A stretch of DNA of 64,000 nucleotides from Taibaiella sp. (GTDB taxonomy: Bacteria > Bacteroidota > Bacteroidia > Chitinophagales > Chitinophagaceae), in assembly GCA_019638495.1 (NCBI GenBank), contig JAHBTQ010000010.1:62001-126000 (forward strand). The letters run 5' to 3'. The notes beneath the pieces are model-generated. The model saw nothing but the letters and a program-made list of their open reading frames with translations. It searched no databases and had not been told where the DNA came from. Positions 30,877-39,409 of this stretch are shown here, piece by piece. The translations under genes and the position numbers were made by a program. How positions within the stretch are numbered: the first letter of the stretch is position 1; each line of letters opens with the position of its first letter.

Positions 30877-31920
30877 ATGTCAGTACCAGCTAGTTTCGAC
30901 CCCAATTCCGTGGGGCTTAAATCCAACAATATATTTGGCCTTCCTTTTACCGAAGAGCAGGCGCAGCTCGTTTTACTCCCTGTGCCCTGGGAAGTAACGG
31001 TATCATATCGTACCGGCACAGCCAAAGGCCCGGAGCATATTTTCAATGCGGCAATGCAAGTAGATCTCTATGACCCTGATGTGCAGGGTGGATGGGAAAA
31101 AGGTTTTCACATGTTGCCCATTGACAGAAATATCCGCACCAAGAGCGACTATCTGCGCCAGTGTGCAGAGCTGATCATATCGCATATGGTAGAGGGCGGT
31201 GATGTGGCAGATAACGCCCAGCTGAGCCAAAAACTGGAGGAGATAAATAACGGGGGCAAGATGCTGCACGACTGGGTGCACGAGATGACATCAAACCTTC
31301 TGAAGAAGGGGAAAAAGGTAGGTTTGATTGGTGGAGACCACAGTACGCCATTGGGTTTCATCAAAGCACTCGGGGAGGTGCATGGTGAGTTCGGAATATT
31401 GCAGGTGGATGCCCATGCCGATCTGCGAATCGCTTATGAGGGCTTCACTTATTCGCATGCGTCCATTATGTACAACGTGCTGCAGCAGGTGCCGCAAGTG
31501 AATAAGTTGGTACAGGTAGGTATTCGCGATTATTGCGATGAAGAATTGGATATGGTGAACAATAGTGAGGGCAGGGTAGTGACGTTTTTTGACAGGGACA
31601 TTAAAGCGCGCCAATATGAAGGTGAAACATGGAAAGTTATTTGTGAAGAGGTTATTGCTGCACTGCCACGAAAAGTGTACATCAGCTTTGATATCGATGG
31701 GCTTGACCCCAAGCTATGCCCAAACACAGGTACGCCGGTGCCGGGTGGCTTTGAGGCAGAGCAGGTGTTTTACCTCTTCCGTCTGTTGCATGCTTCAGGT
31801 AGGGAGTTGATCGGGTTTGATTTGAATGAAGTTTCCAGCGGCCATCAGTCTGGTGATACCATTGATGCCATAACCGGAGCGAGGGTGTTGTACAAGTTGT
31901 GCAATTTCCTGGTAGGATAA
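30877..31920 (+). CDS. Arginase/agmatinase/formiminoglutamase-family ureohydrolase
   Basis: 347-aa cytosolic binuclear-manganese hydrolase of guanidino or formimino substrates. Metal-binding motifs are complete: GGDHS (152-156, His155), DAHAD (178-182) and DIDGLDP (272-278). The Bacteroidota agmatinase-like branch has this extended N-terminus (SVGLKSNNIFGLPFTEEQ), which supports the ATG at 30877 although it lies about 15 nt after a terminator. The exact substrate (agmatine, arginine, formiminoglutamate) cannot be read from sequence; no hut or spe genes are adjacent. A TTACTTTG sequence ends 5 nt before the ATG, so the transcript may be almost leaderless. Confidence 0.85.
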   Translation: MSVPASFDPNSVGLKSNNIFGLPFTEEQAQLVLLPVPWEVTVSYRTGTAKGPEHIFNAAMQVDLYDPDVQGGWEKGFHMLPIDRNIRTKSDYLRQCAELIISHMVEGGDVADNAQLSQKLEEINNGGKMLHDWVHEMTSNLLKKGKKVGLIGGDHSTPLGFIKALGEVHGEFGILQVDAHADLRIAYEGFTYSHASIMYNVLQQVPQVNKLVQVGIRDYCDEELDMVNNSEGRVVTFFDRDIKARQYEGETWKVICEEVIAALPRKVYISFDIDGLDPKLCPNTGTPVPGGFEAEQVFYLFRLLHASGRELIGFDLNEVSSGHQSGDTIDAITGARVLYKLCNFLVG

Positions 31921-31932
31921 TTTCGCTTAAAG

Positions 31933-31976
31933 AAAATGAAAGCGGCCACTTCCGGAAAAGTGGCCGCTTTCATTTT
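31933..31976. terminator. Bidirectional terminator between the ureohydrolase gene and recA
   Basis: Perfect 19-bp stem AAAATGAAAGCGGCCACTT with its complement ending in CATTTT, and a 6-nt loop. The genes are convergent, and the A/T tracts on both sides suit termination in both directions. Confidence 0.92.
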
Positions 31977-31990
31977 GAATCTGATCCAGG

Positions 31991-32989
31991 TTATTGTGCC
32001 GCAGACACTATCAGCGCCGCTCTGATCTTGCCCTCGATTTCATCTGCCACCTCTGGGTTGTCGTGCAGGAATTGCTTCACTGCGTCACGGCCCTGGCCTA
32101 TCTTGCTGTCAGAGTAGGCAAACCAAGACCCGCTTTTCTGAAGTATACCCAGTTCTACACCCATGTCTATTATTTCACCCACCTTGCTGATGCCTTCACC
32201 AAAGATGATGTCAAACTCAGACTGGCGGAATGGTGGTGCTACTTTGTTTTTTACAACCTTCACACGTACACGGTTACCGGCAGCAACGTCACCATCTTTG
32301 ATCTGGCTTACACGGCGGATATCCAGTCGCACAGACGCGTAGAACTTAAGGGCATTACCGCCGGTAGTTGTCTCGGGGTTGCCGAACATTACACCAATTT
32401 TCTCGCGAAGCTGGTTAATGAAAATGCAGCAGCAGCCTGTGCGTGATATAGTAGCGGTGAGCTTACGCAGCGCCTGGCTCATGAGGCGTGCCTGCAAGCC
32501 CATCTTGCTGTCGCCCATTTCTCCTTCCAGTTCGCCCTTTGGTACCAGTGCCGCAACAGAGTCAATCACCACTACGTCTACCGCTCCGGAAGATATGAGG
32601 CGATCGGCGATCTCAAGCCCCTGCTCACCATAGTCTGGCTGCGATATGATGAGGTTATCTACATCCACACCCAGTTTACGTGCATAGCTAGCGTCAAAAG
32701 CGTGTTCAGCATCGATAATGGCGCAGATGCCACCTTTCTTTTGCGATTGTGCAATGGTGTGTATAGCTATCGTGGTCTTACCAGAAGATTCAGGTCCATA
32801 TATCTCTATGATACGGCCAGCCGGTAAACCACCCACACCCAGCGCAGTGTCAAGCCCTATGGAGCCGGTGCTTATCACCTCCATGGCGTCCTGCTGCTTG
32901 TCGCCCAGCATCATTACCGAGCCCTTTCCATAATCTTTCTCAATCTTGTCCAGTGCGAGTTTCAGCACTTTCAGTTTATCGTCTGCCAT
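31991..32989 (-). CDS. recA: Recombinase RecA
   Basis: 332-aa ATP-dependent strand-exchange protein for homologous recombination and SOS induction. Walker A is GPESSGKT (65-72); Walker B is VVVIDSVAAL; the DNA-binding loop L2 contains FGNPETTTGGNALKFY. It is slightly shorter than E. coli RecA (353 aa) because the acidic C-terminal tail is short. The ATG is preceded by an AGGT element. A TACTTTTG -7 box lies upstream on the minus strand (33023-33030). No LexA-type box was recognised. Confidence 0.97.
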   Translation of the reverse strand: MADDKLKVLKLALDKIEKDYGKGSVMMLGDKQQDAMEVISTGSIGLDTALGVGGLPAGRIIEIYGPESSGKTTIAIHTIAQSQKKGGICAIIDAEHAFDASYARKLGVDVDNLIISQPDYGEQGLEIADRLISSGAVDVVVIDSVAALVPKGELEGEMGDSKMGLQARLMSQALRKLTATISRTGCCCIFINQLREKIGVMFGNPETTTGGNALKFYASVRLDIRRVSQIKDGDVAAGNRVRVKVVKNKVAPPFRQSEFDIIFGEGISKVGEIIDMGVELGILQKSGSWFAYSDSKIGQGRDAVKQFLHDNPEVADEIEGKIRAALIVSAAQ

Positions 32990-33022
32990 TTTACCTACGT
33001 TTTATATAATGATTTAATGCAC

Positions 33023-33030
33023 CAAAAGTA
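33023..33030 (-). promoter_or_regulatory. Candidate -7 element for recA
   Basis: TACTTTTG on the minus strand matches the Bacteroidota TAnnTTTG consensus and would give a leader of roughly 27 nt. No TTTG at the -33 distance was seen, so the call is partial. Confidence 0.45.
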
Positions 33031-33101
33031 GGAGAAATAGCCACATGCCGAACGGGGACCGGTGGGAAGATATCCACAATTTGACTCGCCTGGGCGAAGG
33101 T

Positions 33102-33830
33102 TCATTTTTTGTCAGACCATTTGTTGGCCACCTCTACAGACCCCTCGATAGATGCATGGTAGTCACTCACCTTGTAGAAGTGTAGTGTATCCGAGTAGTA
33201 AGACGGGAGCTGCATCTTGGAAGAGATGCGCGCGCGCACCTCGCCCGAACTTTCCAAGTAGCGAAGTGCAGGGTCTTTTACAGCAGCAATTGTAATGAGG
33301 TTGCCGCCTTCACTTATGCGAAGAATGCGTAGGAAGAAAAAGCCCGATTGTGCTTCCCCGGCCTCCTGGCCGTCGCCCTCGTCAGGGTAGTAATGATAGG
33401 GGATATTCAGAAATGTCGAAGCGCCGACTTTTGACATAAAACAACCCCATCTCTCGTAGTGGGGATTGTGTCCACCGTGGTCTATACGGCTAATGTAAAA
33501 TTTTTGCTCCTTGTATTTGTCGTCGCAGTAAGACTTGTAGTCAGATGTGATCGACTCACGTACTCTTTCCCTGCTCCAACGTTTACTGGCTTCCGAATCA
33601 TTCCTGAAGCCAGAAACTGTTTGCACCAGGTCTTCATAGACATCACGGCGGTTCTGAATAAGAATGTAATCATACCGGTTTGTGTCTTCTACGGCTTTCC
33701 AGATACCCAATAAGTTGTTGTCAAGTTTTACGATAGGCTTTTCGTCAATTGTATACTTAGAGTAACTCTGACAACCCGTAAGACAGGCGGCGAGAAGGCT
33801 TATGCCCAATGATAACAGTGTGTTTTTCAT
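33102..33830 (-). CDS. Predicted lipoprotein of unknown function
   Basis: The start at 33830 (MKNTLLSLGISLLAACLTGC) is chosen over an upstream in-frame start at 33869. It places a lipoprotein signal with lipobox LTGC at the N-terminus and removes an overlap with the preceding hydrolase gene. The mature part of about 220 aa has no motif I recognise; it is rich in charged and aromatic residues, with a Lys-rich end. The hydrolase gene ends 28 nt upstream on the same strand, so the two probably form an operon of envelope lipoproteins. Confidence 0.7.
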   Translation of the reverse strand: MKNTLLSLGISLLAACLTGCQSYSKYTIDEKPIVKLDNNLLGIWKAVEDTNRYDYILIQNRRDVYEDLVQTVSGFRNDSEASKRWSRERVRESITSDYKSYCDDKYKEQKFYISRIDHGGHNPHYERWGCFMSKVGASTFLNIPYHYYPDEGDGQEAGEAQSGFFFLRILRISEGGNLITIAAVKDPALRYLESSGEVRARISSKMQLPSYYSDTLHFYKVSDYHASIEGSVEVANKWSDKK

Positions 33831-33858
33831 GCCGGAATTTACAAAAAGCGCACCATGT

Positions 33859-34761
33859 TTACTGCACAATCGACCTGATCTTCATTGCGATACTGTCTGA
33901 ATAATAAGCTAGCCCCTCAATATGCCCGTGTCTTATTTCATAGAACTCTTTAGGGCTGTTTGCCGCGTTGAATATCTTCCGCCCCATGCGATAGGGGATC
34001 ATCTTGTCCTCGGTGCTATGGATCACGAGAACGGGTTTGTGGAAGTCCCTTATCGAACGTTTTGCGCTGTATTGTTCGCGCACAATCAACCGTGCAATTG
34101 GGGCGATGTATGGCGCCATGTGGGCAGCCACATCTTTGTGAGAGGAGAAGGCGCCTTCTACCACCAATCCATCAATCATCTTTTCATTGTTGCGCGCTAC
34201 TGTGGCAGATAGGTGCCCGCCAAGAGATTGGCCGTAAACGATCACTTTCTTGCCCTTCATATCATCGCGCTGCAGCAGTGCATGCAACACCGTTGAAGCG
34301 TCATCAAGTACCCCGGCTCGTGTTGCCTTTCCGGTTGAGAATCCATACCCACTATAGTCCATGATACATACATCGAAACCTTGCTCAGCAAGTTGCGTAG
34401 CAGCAGGATAGTGGGAGAGGATATTGCCACCGTTTCCGTGCAGGAACAATATGCAGGCATCGGTAGTCCTGTTTCGCGGCTTCACGATCCAGCAGTTTAG
34501 TTTATTGCCCGCTTTCTTTTCTACGAGTATGCTCTCTACAGTGAACGGCAGGTTCATTTTCTTACCGTCAGCGTCTTCAAATGTAGGCTGGAAGCCCTGA
34601 CCAAATACAACGTTGGTTGTCCGGGTGCCGTCACCGCCTTTGCCTCTAAGGGTGGCTTTCTTTGCTCCCGAAGGTATAGGCTGCGCTTGGTAAAATATGC
34701 GATTAAAGTTGCAGGACGAGAGCACATAGGTGAGCAGTGCTGCGATAGCGATATGCTTCAT
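33859..34761 (-). CDS. Alpha/beta hydrolase, probable lipoprotein
   Basis: 300 aa. The N-terminal hydrophobic stretch ends in LSSC (Cys17), a plausible lipobox. The hydrolase fold shows the oxyanion HGNGGN (109-114), the nucleophile elbow GQSLGG (Ser179), a later TEDKMIP loop carrying the acid residue, and HGHIEG near the C-terminus as the catalytic His. It resembles the 'alpha/beta hydrolase, BAAT/DUF-type serine aminopeptidase' group with a cap; the substrate is unknown. The putative lipobox suggests an envelope location. It probably heads an operon with the downstream lipoprotein gene. Confidence 0.83.
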   Translation of the reverse strand: MKHIAIAALLTYVLSSCNFNRIFYQAQPIPSGAKKATLRGKGGDGTRTTNVVFGQGFQPTFEDADGKKMNLPFTVESILVEKKAGNKLNCWIVKPRNRTTDACILFLHGNGGNILSHYPAATQLAEQGFDVCIMDYSGYGFSTGKATRAGVLDDASTVLHALLQRDDMKGKKVIVYGQSLGGHLSATVARNNEKMIDGLVVEGAFSSHKDVAAHMAPYIAPIARLIVREQYSAKRSIRDFHKPVLVIHSTEDKMIPYRMGRKIFNAANSPKEFYEIRHGHIEGLAYYSDSIAMKIRSIVQ

Positions 34762-34818
34762 AATAAGGTCAATAAAAATAAATCTACTATTTTTAGATTA
34801 TACTATCGACTTCATAAG

Positions 34819-34846
34819 TTGCATTTTCCTGATGATGCTACATTTG
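34819..34846 (+). promoter_or_regulatory. Candidate Bacteroidota promoter for the 289-aa secreted protein
   Basis: TTG (34819-34821), 17 nt, then TACATTTG (34839-34846). Transcription would start near 34853, leaving a leader of about 34 nt to the ATG at 34887; this supports that start over an upstream ATG at 34857. Confidence 0.5.
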
Positions 34847-34886
34847 GTCGTCATTTATGTTTATTTTTAAGCTTCAACTTATTGAT

Positions 34887-35756
34887 ATGCGAATAGTTTC
34901 CTTTGTTACTGCGGCTCTCTTATGTTGCTTTGCTGGCACCCTTCTTGCCCAGATACCGTCAGAGCATTCTTCTGTAAGTATGCATAAGGGTCGCCGCCAG
35001 GTAAAGCGTATGCAGGAGAGCCTGGGGCAGCATCCGAGTTCCTTTGTAATGAAGGCCTACAGTGATGATGAAGATGGTATCGCTGACTACCTGCTGGGCA
35101 CCTACCAAACAATGGAGAATGCCTATTTGCATGTTTATTTTGGCAGGGATGATAAGGGTACGCTGCTGGTTGTAACCGGTGCAAAACTGGAAATGAACCG
35201 CCATACGGGGAGTCCTACACTTGCGCACGACAAAAAAAGTGGACTTATCTGGGCCACCGCTTGCAGGGAGCCTAAATCCGGTGTGCCGTATGACTGCAAC
35301 TTCGACTTCCTTGACTATAGCAAGGGTGAGCCTTGCGATTTTTCAGGCTGCAGCGATGGCGCTATCAGTATGCCGACAGCGAAAGCTTATATCAAGAACT
35401 TTCAATCAGGTAACTACAACGAGCGCTGCTGCGACCAGAAGGTATTTGCTACAGAGTCTTTCCTGCTATGCGCGAATGATATCCGCGAATACCTGAAACG
35501 CCATCCCGGTGTTGCTTATCTGCAGTTCTATGTTGGCTATCGCTCGCAGGAAACGTTCGACAATGTTACCATGCTTATTGTAGGACTTGATAAACTGGGC
35601 CACCACGTTTGGGATGGCGACGGTGACGGATATGCTGTGATGTTCAACAAAGCAACCGCATGCCCTCAATGCAATGTAGTGAATGACAAGGACCTCGATT
35701 TTCATCAGCAGGGTAGGCCGATGACGAATTGCGTAGCCGCAAAGTCGGCTCATTAG
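34887..35756 (+). CDS. Secreted Cys-rich protein of unknown function
   Basis: 289 aa from the ATG at 34887, where a signal peptide (ending GTLLAQ) begins at once; a start ten codons upstream would add residues before the signal. The mature protein has many cysteines, including the clusters EPCDFSGC, ERCCDQ and CPQC. It also has a DGDGDGYAV loop that resembles a calcium-binding Asp/Gly motif. No T9SS tail and no lipobox are seen, so periplasmic or released. I do not recognise the family. Its stop overlaps the end of the convergent transporter gene by 4 nt. Confidence 0.7.
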   Translation: MRIVSFVTAALLCCFAGTLLAQIPSEHSSVSMHKGRRQVKRMQESLGQHPSSFVMKAYSDDEDGIADYLLGTYQTMENAYLHVYFGRDDKGTLLVVTGAKLEMNRHTGSPTLAHDKKSGLIWATACREPKSGVPYDCNFDFLDYSKGEPCDFSGCSDGAISMPTAKAYIKNFQSGNYNERCCDQKVFATESFLLCANDIREYLKRHPGVAYLQFYVGYRSQETFDNVTMLIVGLDKLGHHVWDGDGDGYAVMFNKATACPQCNVVNDKDLDFHQQGRPMTNCVAAKSAH

Positions 35757-36628
35757 TGAACTCCATCTCCCAGCGCTATCATCAGAATAGAGATTATGGC
35801 AAGCCCCAGTCCGGCTGCTTGCCATTTGTTTGTTCGTTCGCGGAAGATGACAATAGCTACCAACGCTGTGGCAACAAGAATACTGATGTTGAGGATAGGT
35901 ATAGTTGCTGAGCTTTGGAATACCTTACTGTGCAACCCCTGCACGAGGAAATAGATAGAGAAGAAATTGGGAACCCCTAGCACAATGCCTGCAAATAGGT
36001 TTTTTAGTGCAGGTTTTGCTTTCCCGGCTATTATCTGGTAGGTGGCAATTAGAAAACCCGAGACGGATGCAGTTGCAAACGTAAGAATGGTGCACCCGGA
36101 TCGATCGAATGGGGTATCGAGAAATGTAGTGGTGATGAAGTTCATAAGCGTGTCTAGTCCCCCGCTCAGGAAGAACAATAAGGTGACCCACCCAAATCTG
36201 AATGTACCAGGTCTGGCCTTCCCGGACATCGTTGTAAGGTACACGGCCGGAAGCGCCATTAGGAGGCCCGTACCTTTTATGATGCCGGTCGTCTCGCCGT
36301 ATACCATCATCGAAAACGCCACAGGTATAACCAACGATAGTTTGTTGGCGATTACTGTGGCCGCCATGCCTTCAACCTTTGTGCAATAGGCCATCAGGTA
36401 GAAAATGCCGATGAACACCACACCGGTAGCAAGCGCCCATGGCAGCCAGCTTGTTCCCAGAACTGCCACTGTAAATGGATTGGTATCTGTAAATACAATG
36501 CCGGTAACAACGCAGACAGCGTAATTGACACTTATAGCCTGCAATGAGTTGATTTCATAACGTGGAAATAGTTTCAGAACAGATGAAACAATGACGTTAA
36601 ATAGTAAAGCAAGCGCTAAGTAGATCAC
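35753..36628 (-). CDS. EamA/DMT-superfamily transporter
   Basis: 291-aa inner-membrane protein with about ten hydrophobic helices arranged as two repeats of five, as in drug/metabolite transporters. There is a signature Gly/Pro-rich helix, and the end is a helix with GLGLAIISILMIALG. The substrate is unknown. It lies 12 nt after the SCO1-family gene on the same strand, so they are likely co-transcribed, though a shared function is not evident. The 3' end overlaps the convergent secreted-protein gene by 4 nt. Confidence 0.83.
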   Translation of the reverse strand: MIYLALALLFNVIVSSVLKLFPRYEINSLQAISVNYAVCVVTGIVFTDTNPFTVAVLGTSWLPWALATGVVFIGIFYLMAYCTKVEGMAATVIANKLSLVIPVAFSMMVYGETTGIIKGTGLLMALPAVYLTTMSGKARPGTFRFGWVTLLFFLSGGLDTLMNFITTTFLDTPFDRSGCTILTFATASVSGFLIATYQIIAGKAKPALKNLFAGIVLGVPNFFSIYFLVQGLHSKVFQSSATIPILNISILVATALVAIVIFRERTNKWQAAGLGLAIISILMIALGDGVH

Positions 36629-36640
36629 GTGGTGACAGGT

Positions 36641-37297
36641 TTACAAAGACCGCTTAACCTGCTTTTCCTCCACCAGAGTTCTTATATCTTTCTCGATCTT
36701 CTGAATGTCAGCGTCGCTTAGCCCGTCATAGAAGCCGCGCACACGGCCCAGGTGGTCTACTAGAATGTAGTGCTTATCGTGTATGAAGTCCTTGTCTATG
36801 CTGATGCCCGCTGTGTCGTCTTCGGCGCTGATCAGGTAGCTATATCGTGCCATGTCATACAGTTGCTTCTTGTCGCCGGTCAGGAACATCCATTGTGCCG
36901 GGTCGGCATCAAATCTCAAACTGTATGCCTTCAGCGCGGCTACGGTGTCTTTTATTGGGTCCACAGTGTGCGAAAGGAAAAGCACATCTTTATTCCCCTT
37001 GAACTTAGAATAGACCTTAGCCATGTTCTCGTTCATTTTCGGGCATATACCCTTGCATGTGGCGAAAAAGTATTCCACTACGACAACTTTTCCCGCTATG
37101 TCCGCATTTGTAATTGTTTTCCCGTCCTGGTTTGTGAAGGAGAACGGGGAAATATGGTGGTTCTGATCATTTCCTATGATAGGCAAATCTGATTTCTTTG
37201 GGGCGGTTTTGCTTTCATAGTAGTAGTATGCCAGGAACGCAACACCCAGTATGATGAAGAAAGAAACCAGGAAAGCGGTCGTCTTATTGTTTTTCAT
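36641..37297 (-). CDS. SCO1/SenC-family copper chaperone
   Basis: 218 aa with one N-terminal transmembrane anchor (about 8-25) and a periplasmic thioredoxin-like domain. The copper-binding CKGIC (Cys81 and Cys85) and a conserved C-terminal His (HDKHYILVDH, His173/His176) are present. In known members this binds Cu for cytochrome c oxidase assembly or acts as a redox protein. No cox genes are adjacent. A TACATTTG -7 element ends about 4 nt before the ATG on the minus strand, which suggests a leaderless or nearly leaderless mRNA. Confidence 0.88.
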   Translation of the reverse strand: MKNNKTTAFLVSFFIILGVAFLAYYYYESKTAPKKSDLPIIGNDQNHHISPFSFTNQDGKTITNADIAGKVVVVEYFFATCKGICPKMNENMAKVYSKFKGNKDVLFLSHTVDPIKDTVAALKAYSLRFDADPAQWMFLTGDKKQLYDMARYSYLISAEDDTAGISIDKDFIHDKHYILVDHLGRVRGFYDGLSDADIQKIEKDIRTLVEEKQVKRSL

Positions 37298-37301
37298 GCC
37301 G

Positions 37302-37309
37302 CAAATGTA
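37302..37309 (-). promoter_or_regulatory. -7 element abutting the SCO1-family start
   Basis: TACATTTG on the minus strand matches TAnnTTTG exactly, with only CGGC between it and the ATG. The predicted start of transcription falls at or next to the start codon. Confidence 0.45.
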
Positions 37310-37600
37310 GCGAAGCGATGTTTTCTGATTGTTTTATGAGGTAATTTATCATGCGTTGTTATGCATTTTTACGAATTGCTAACGTTTGTTTCGGGTGGCA
37401 CGCCATTTATTAGAGGTCGCTTTTGGAGGTCGTGTTTTGTGTGAACAAAAAGTGACGCGTTTGTTTTTGTTTTTGAGTAAATTAGTATTATTTTGCGTAA
37501 CATGTGCATTGCTATATCTGCTTATAACCAAAAGTTATTAGAGGTGTTGTTTTGCTTTTTGTGATTATCTTAAAATAGGTTTGTTATAATATACAACTAC
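37310..37600. other. Divergent intergenic region
   Basis: AT-rich. It holds two GAGGTCG repeats near 37415-37432 and a 16-nt GAATTGCTAACGTTTG that recurs with one change at 54489. The 3' end carries the promoter of the T9SS gene at 37601. No ORF of note. Confidence 0.55.
37551..37583 (+). promoter_or_regulatory. Promoter of the three-gene T9SS cluster
   Basis: TTTG (37551-37554), 21 nt, then TAGGTTTG (37576-37583), both exact matches to the Bacteroidota consensus. The ATG is 17 nt further on. It may serve the 589-, 880- and 820-aa genes, which are separated by only 39 and 47 nt, with no terminator until 44584. Confidence 0.7.
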
Positions 37601-39370
37601 ATGAAAAGGATTGGTTCGTTGCTTTTTTTAGTTTGCATGTCCCTATGGTCGGCCGCGCAAAACACGGTCGATATTTATGCCACAGCGCCCTTAGGCACCT
37701 ATCGCACAGGCAATTCAAACGCTACCATCCGTGAGGATAACTTAATTCGCTGTACCAACCTTGGTTCGGGGCAGCGTGGTTATGCAGTGTTCAGTCTCAC
37801 GTCAATCCCAGCCACAGCAGTCATCACGAGTGTGGAGTTACATTTTAACAATCAGCTGGTTTTACCAGGCGGCGGCAGTGGTTGGTATACCTACGGCTAT
37901 GTAGGCGACCTTTCTACGATCACTACACCCATTTCTCTACTTACCGCAATGAGTTTGCCTTCAAATCCGGAACTGTATCCTGGAACTGACTATACGTCTA
38001 CCCTGGGTAATAAGATTTTGCCTACAGATCCGGCTGCGGAGACTTTTGTGAGCACTAATATTGGCACAGTCGTTTCTGTTATCTGGTCTACAGGTACTAC
38101 TACGCAGTACACCATTACCGGTGAAACTGGCTCAGCTACACCAACGGGAGCGCATGCTCCTTTTTTGCGGGTTACATATACTTGCCCCGGCATTACCTCT
38201 ATTTCTGCTACTCCGCCTGCGGTTATACCTTGTCCTAACTCGCCATTTTCTTTGACCGGAGCAGTTGTGGGCGCGGCTAGTTCTTATTCCTGGACGGGCC
38301 CGTCTGGCTTCTCATCTACAATGTTGAGTCCGGGTGTTCCAGCAGGTCTTCCCTCTACAGGCACGTTCACGTTTGTTGCCACAGACGCAACTGGTTGCTC
38401 TGCACGTGCAACAGCGATTGTTACAGTAAACACTGCACCTTCAACGCTTATTTCTGTCACCACACCGGCGGCTTTTTGCCCCGGTGGCACATCGCAGCTC
38501 GACGCAGTTTCTGTAGTGGGAAATACTTATCAATGGTTTGATGGCGGTGTTGCGATAGCAGGTGCTACTAACTCGACCTACATGGCGGATACGACCGGTA
38601 ATTTCACAGTAAAAGTTGTTGACGGAAACGGTTGTACCGCAACCACCGCAGTGCCTCAGCCAACGATCTTACTGGATAATCCCGGATTTCTTCAGGGCGA
38701 TACTGTGTCACTATGCTATGGCGATGACGGCACCATCACCGCGAACACCAATGGAGTGGTGAGCAGCGTAACGTATAAGTGGCAGAAGAATGGTACAACA
38801 ATTCCCTCAGCTACAGGCATTTCTTATGTTGTTTCGTCCACCGGCACTTACCGGGCGATCATAGATGTGCCCACCACCGGGTGCACAGATACTACTACAG
38901 ACATTTATGTTGTGGTAAATCCAAACACTATGCCAACGATTGCTTCATCAGGTGGCACATTGACTATACCAAACACATATGCTTCGTACCAGTGGTACTT
39001 GAATACGGTTTCTATTGCTGGTGCTACGAACAATACCTTTACGCCTACACTCACAGGCAGCTATCGCGTGCGCGTCACTGACATGGCGGGGTGCACTTCT
39101 TTTTCTGTGCCTTATTCTGTTTTTACAACGGGTGTGGCAGATGTAAATGCAAACCATGTTTCGGTTTATCCTAATCCTGCAAATGACTTCCTGAAGATAG
39201 ACGCACCATTCGCCACTACAACGGTATTGTCCGCTATTGATGGTCGGAAGGTTACAAGTTCAGAAACAGGTGTACTTGATCTTAAGAACATTCCGGCCGG
39301 ACTCTATGTTGTATCTGTGTATCGGGATAACGGCGAGAAAGTGTTAGTTGAAAAAATCGTTAAGAAGTAG
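37601..39370 (+). CDS. T9SS surface protein with lectin-like N-terminus and Ig repeats, 589 aa
   Basis: Signal peptide 1-19 (ends WSAAQ). An N-terminal DNRLRE/CBM-like beta domain spans about 20-195 (VFSLTSIPATAVITSVELHF). About three Ig/PKD-like units follow, with cores SYSWTGPSGF, YQWFDGG and YQWYLN. A type A sorting domain closes it (VYPNPAND, ending VEKIVKK). It is the first of three same-strand genes with very similar tails. The likely role is surface binding; no catalytic motif is seen. Confidence 0.84.
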   Translation: MKRIGSLLFLVCMSLWSAAQNTVDIYATAPLGTYRTGNSNATIREDNLIRCTNLGSGQRGYAVFSLTSIPATAVITSVELHFNNQLVLPGGGSGWYTYGYVGDLSTITTPISLLTAMSLPSNPELYPGTDYTSTLGNKILPTDPAAETFVSTNIGTVVSVIWSTGTTTQYTITGETGSATPTGAHAPFLRVTYTCPGITSISATPPAVIPCPNSPFSLTGAVVGAASSYSWTGPSGFSSTMLSPGVPAGLPSTGTFTFVATDATGCSARATAIVTVNTAPSTLISVTTPAAFCPGGTSQLDAVSVVGNTYQWFDGGVAIAGATNSTYMADTTGNFTVKVVDGNGCTATTAVPQPTILLDNPGFLQGDTVSLCYGDDGTITANTNGVVSSVTYKWQKNGTTIPSATGISYVVSSTGTYRAIIDVPTTGCTDTTTDIYVVVNPNTMPTIASSGGTLTIPNTYASYQWYLNTVSIAGATNNTFTPTLTGSYRVRVTDMAGCTSFSVPYSVFTTGVADVNANHVSVYPNPANDFLKIDAPFATTTVLSAIDGRKVTSSETGVLDLKNIPAGLYVVSVYRDNGEKVLVEKIVKK

Positions 39371-39409
39371 AAGAAGCTCAAACCAAGTAAATCAGATAAC
39401 AAGAATATT

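Noticed and set aside
33831..33869. Longer start for the minus-strand lipoprotein gene (to 33869)
   Set aside because: It would place 13 residues before the lipoprotein signal and overlap the upstream hydrolase stop.
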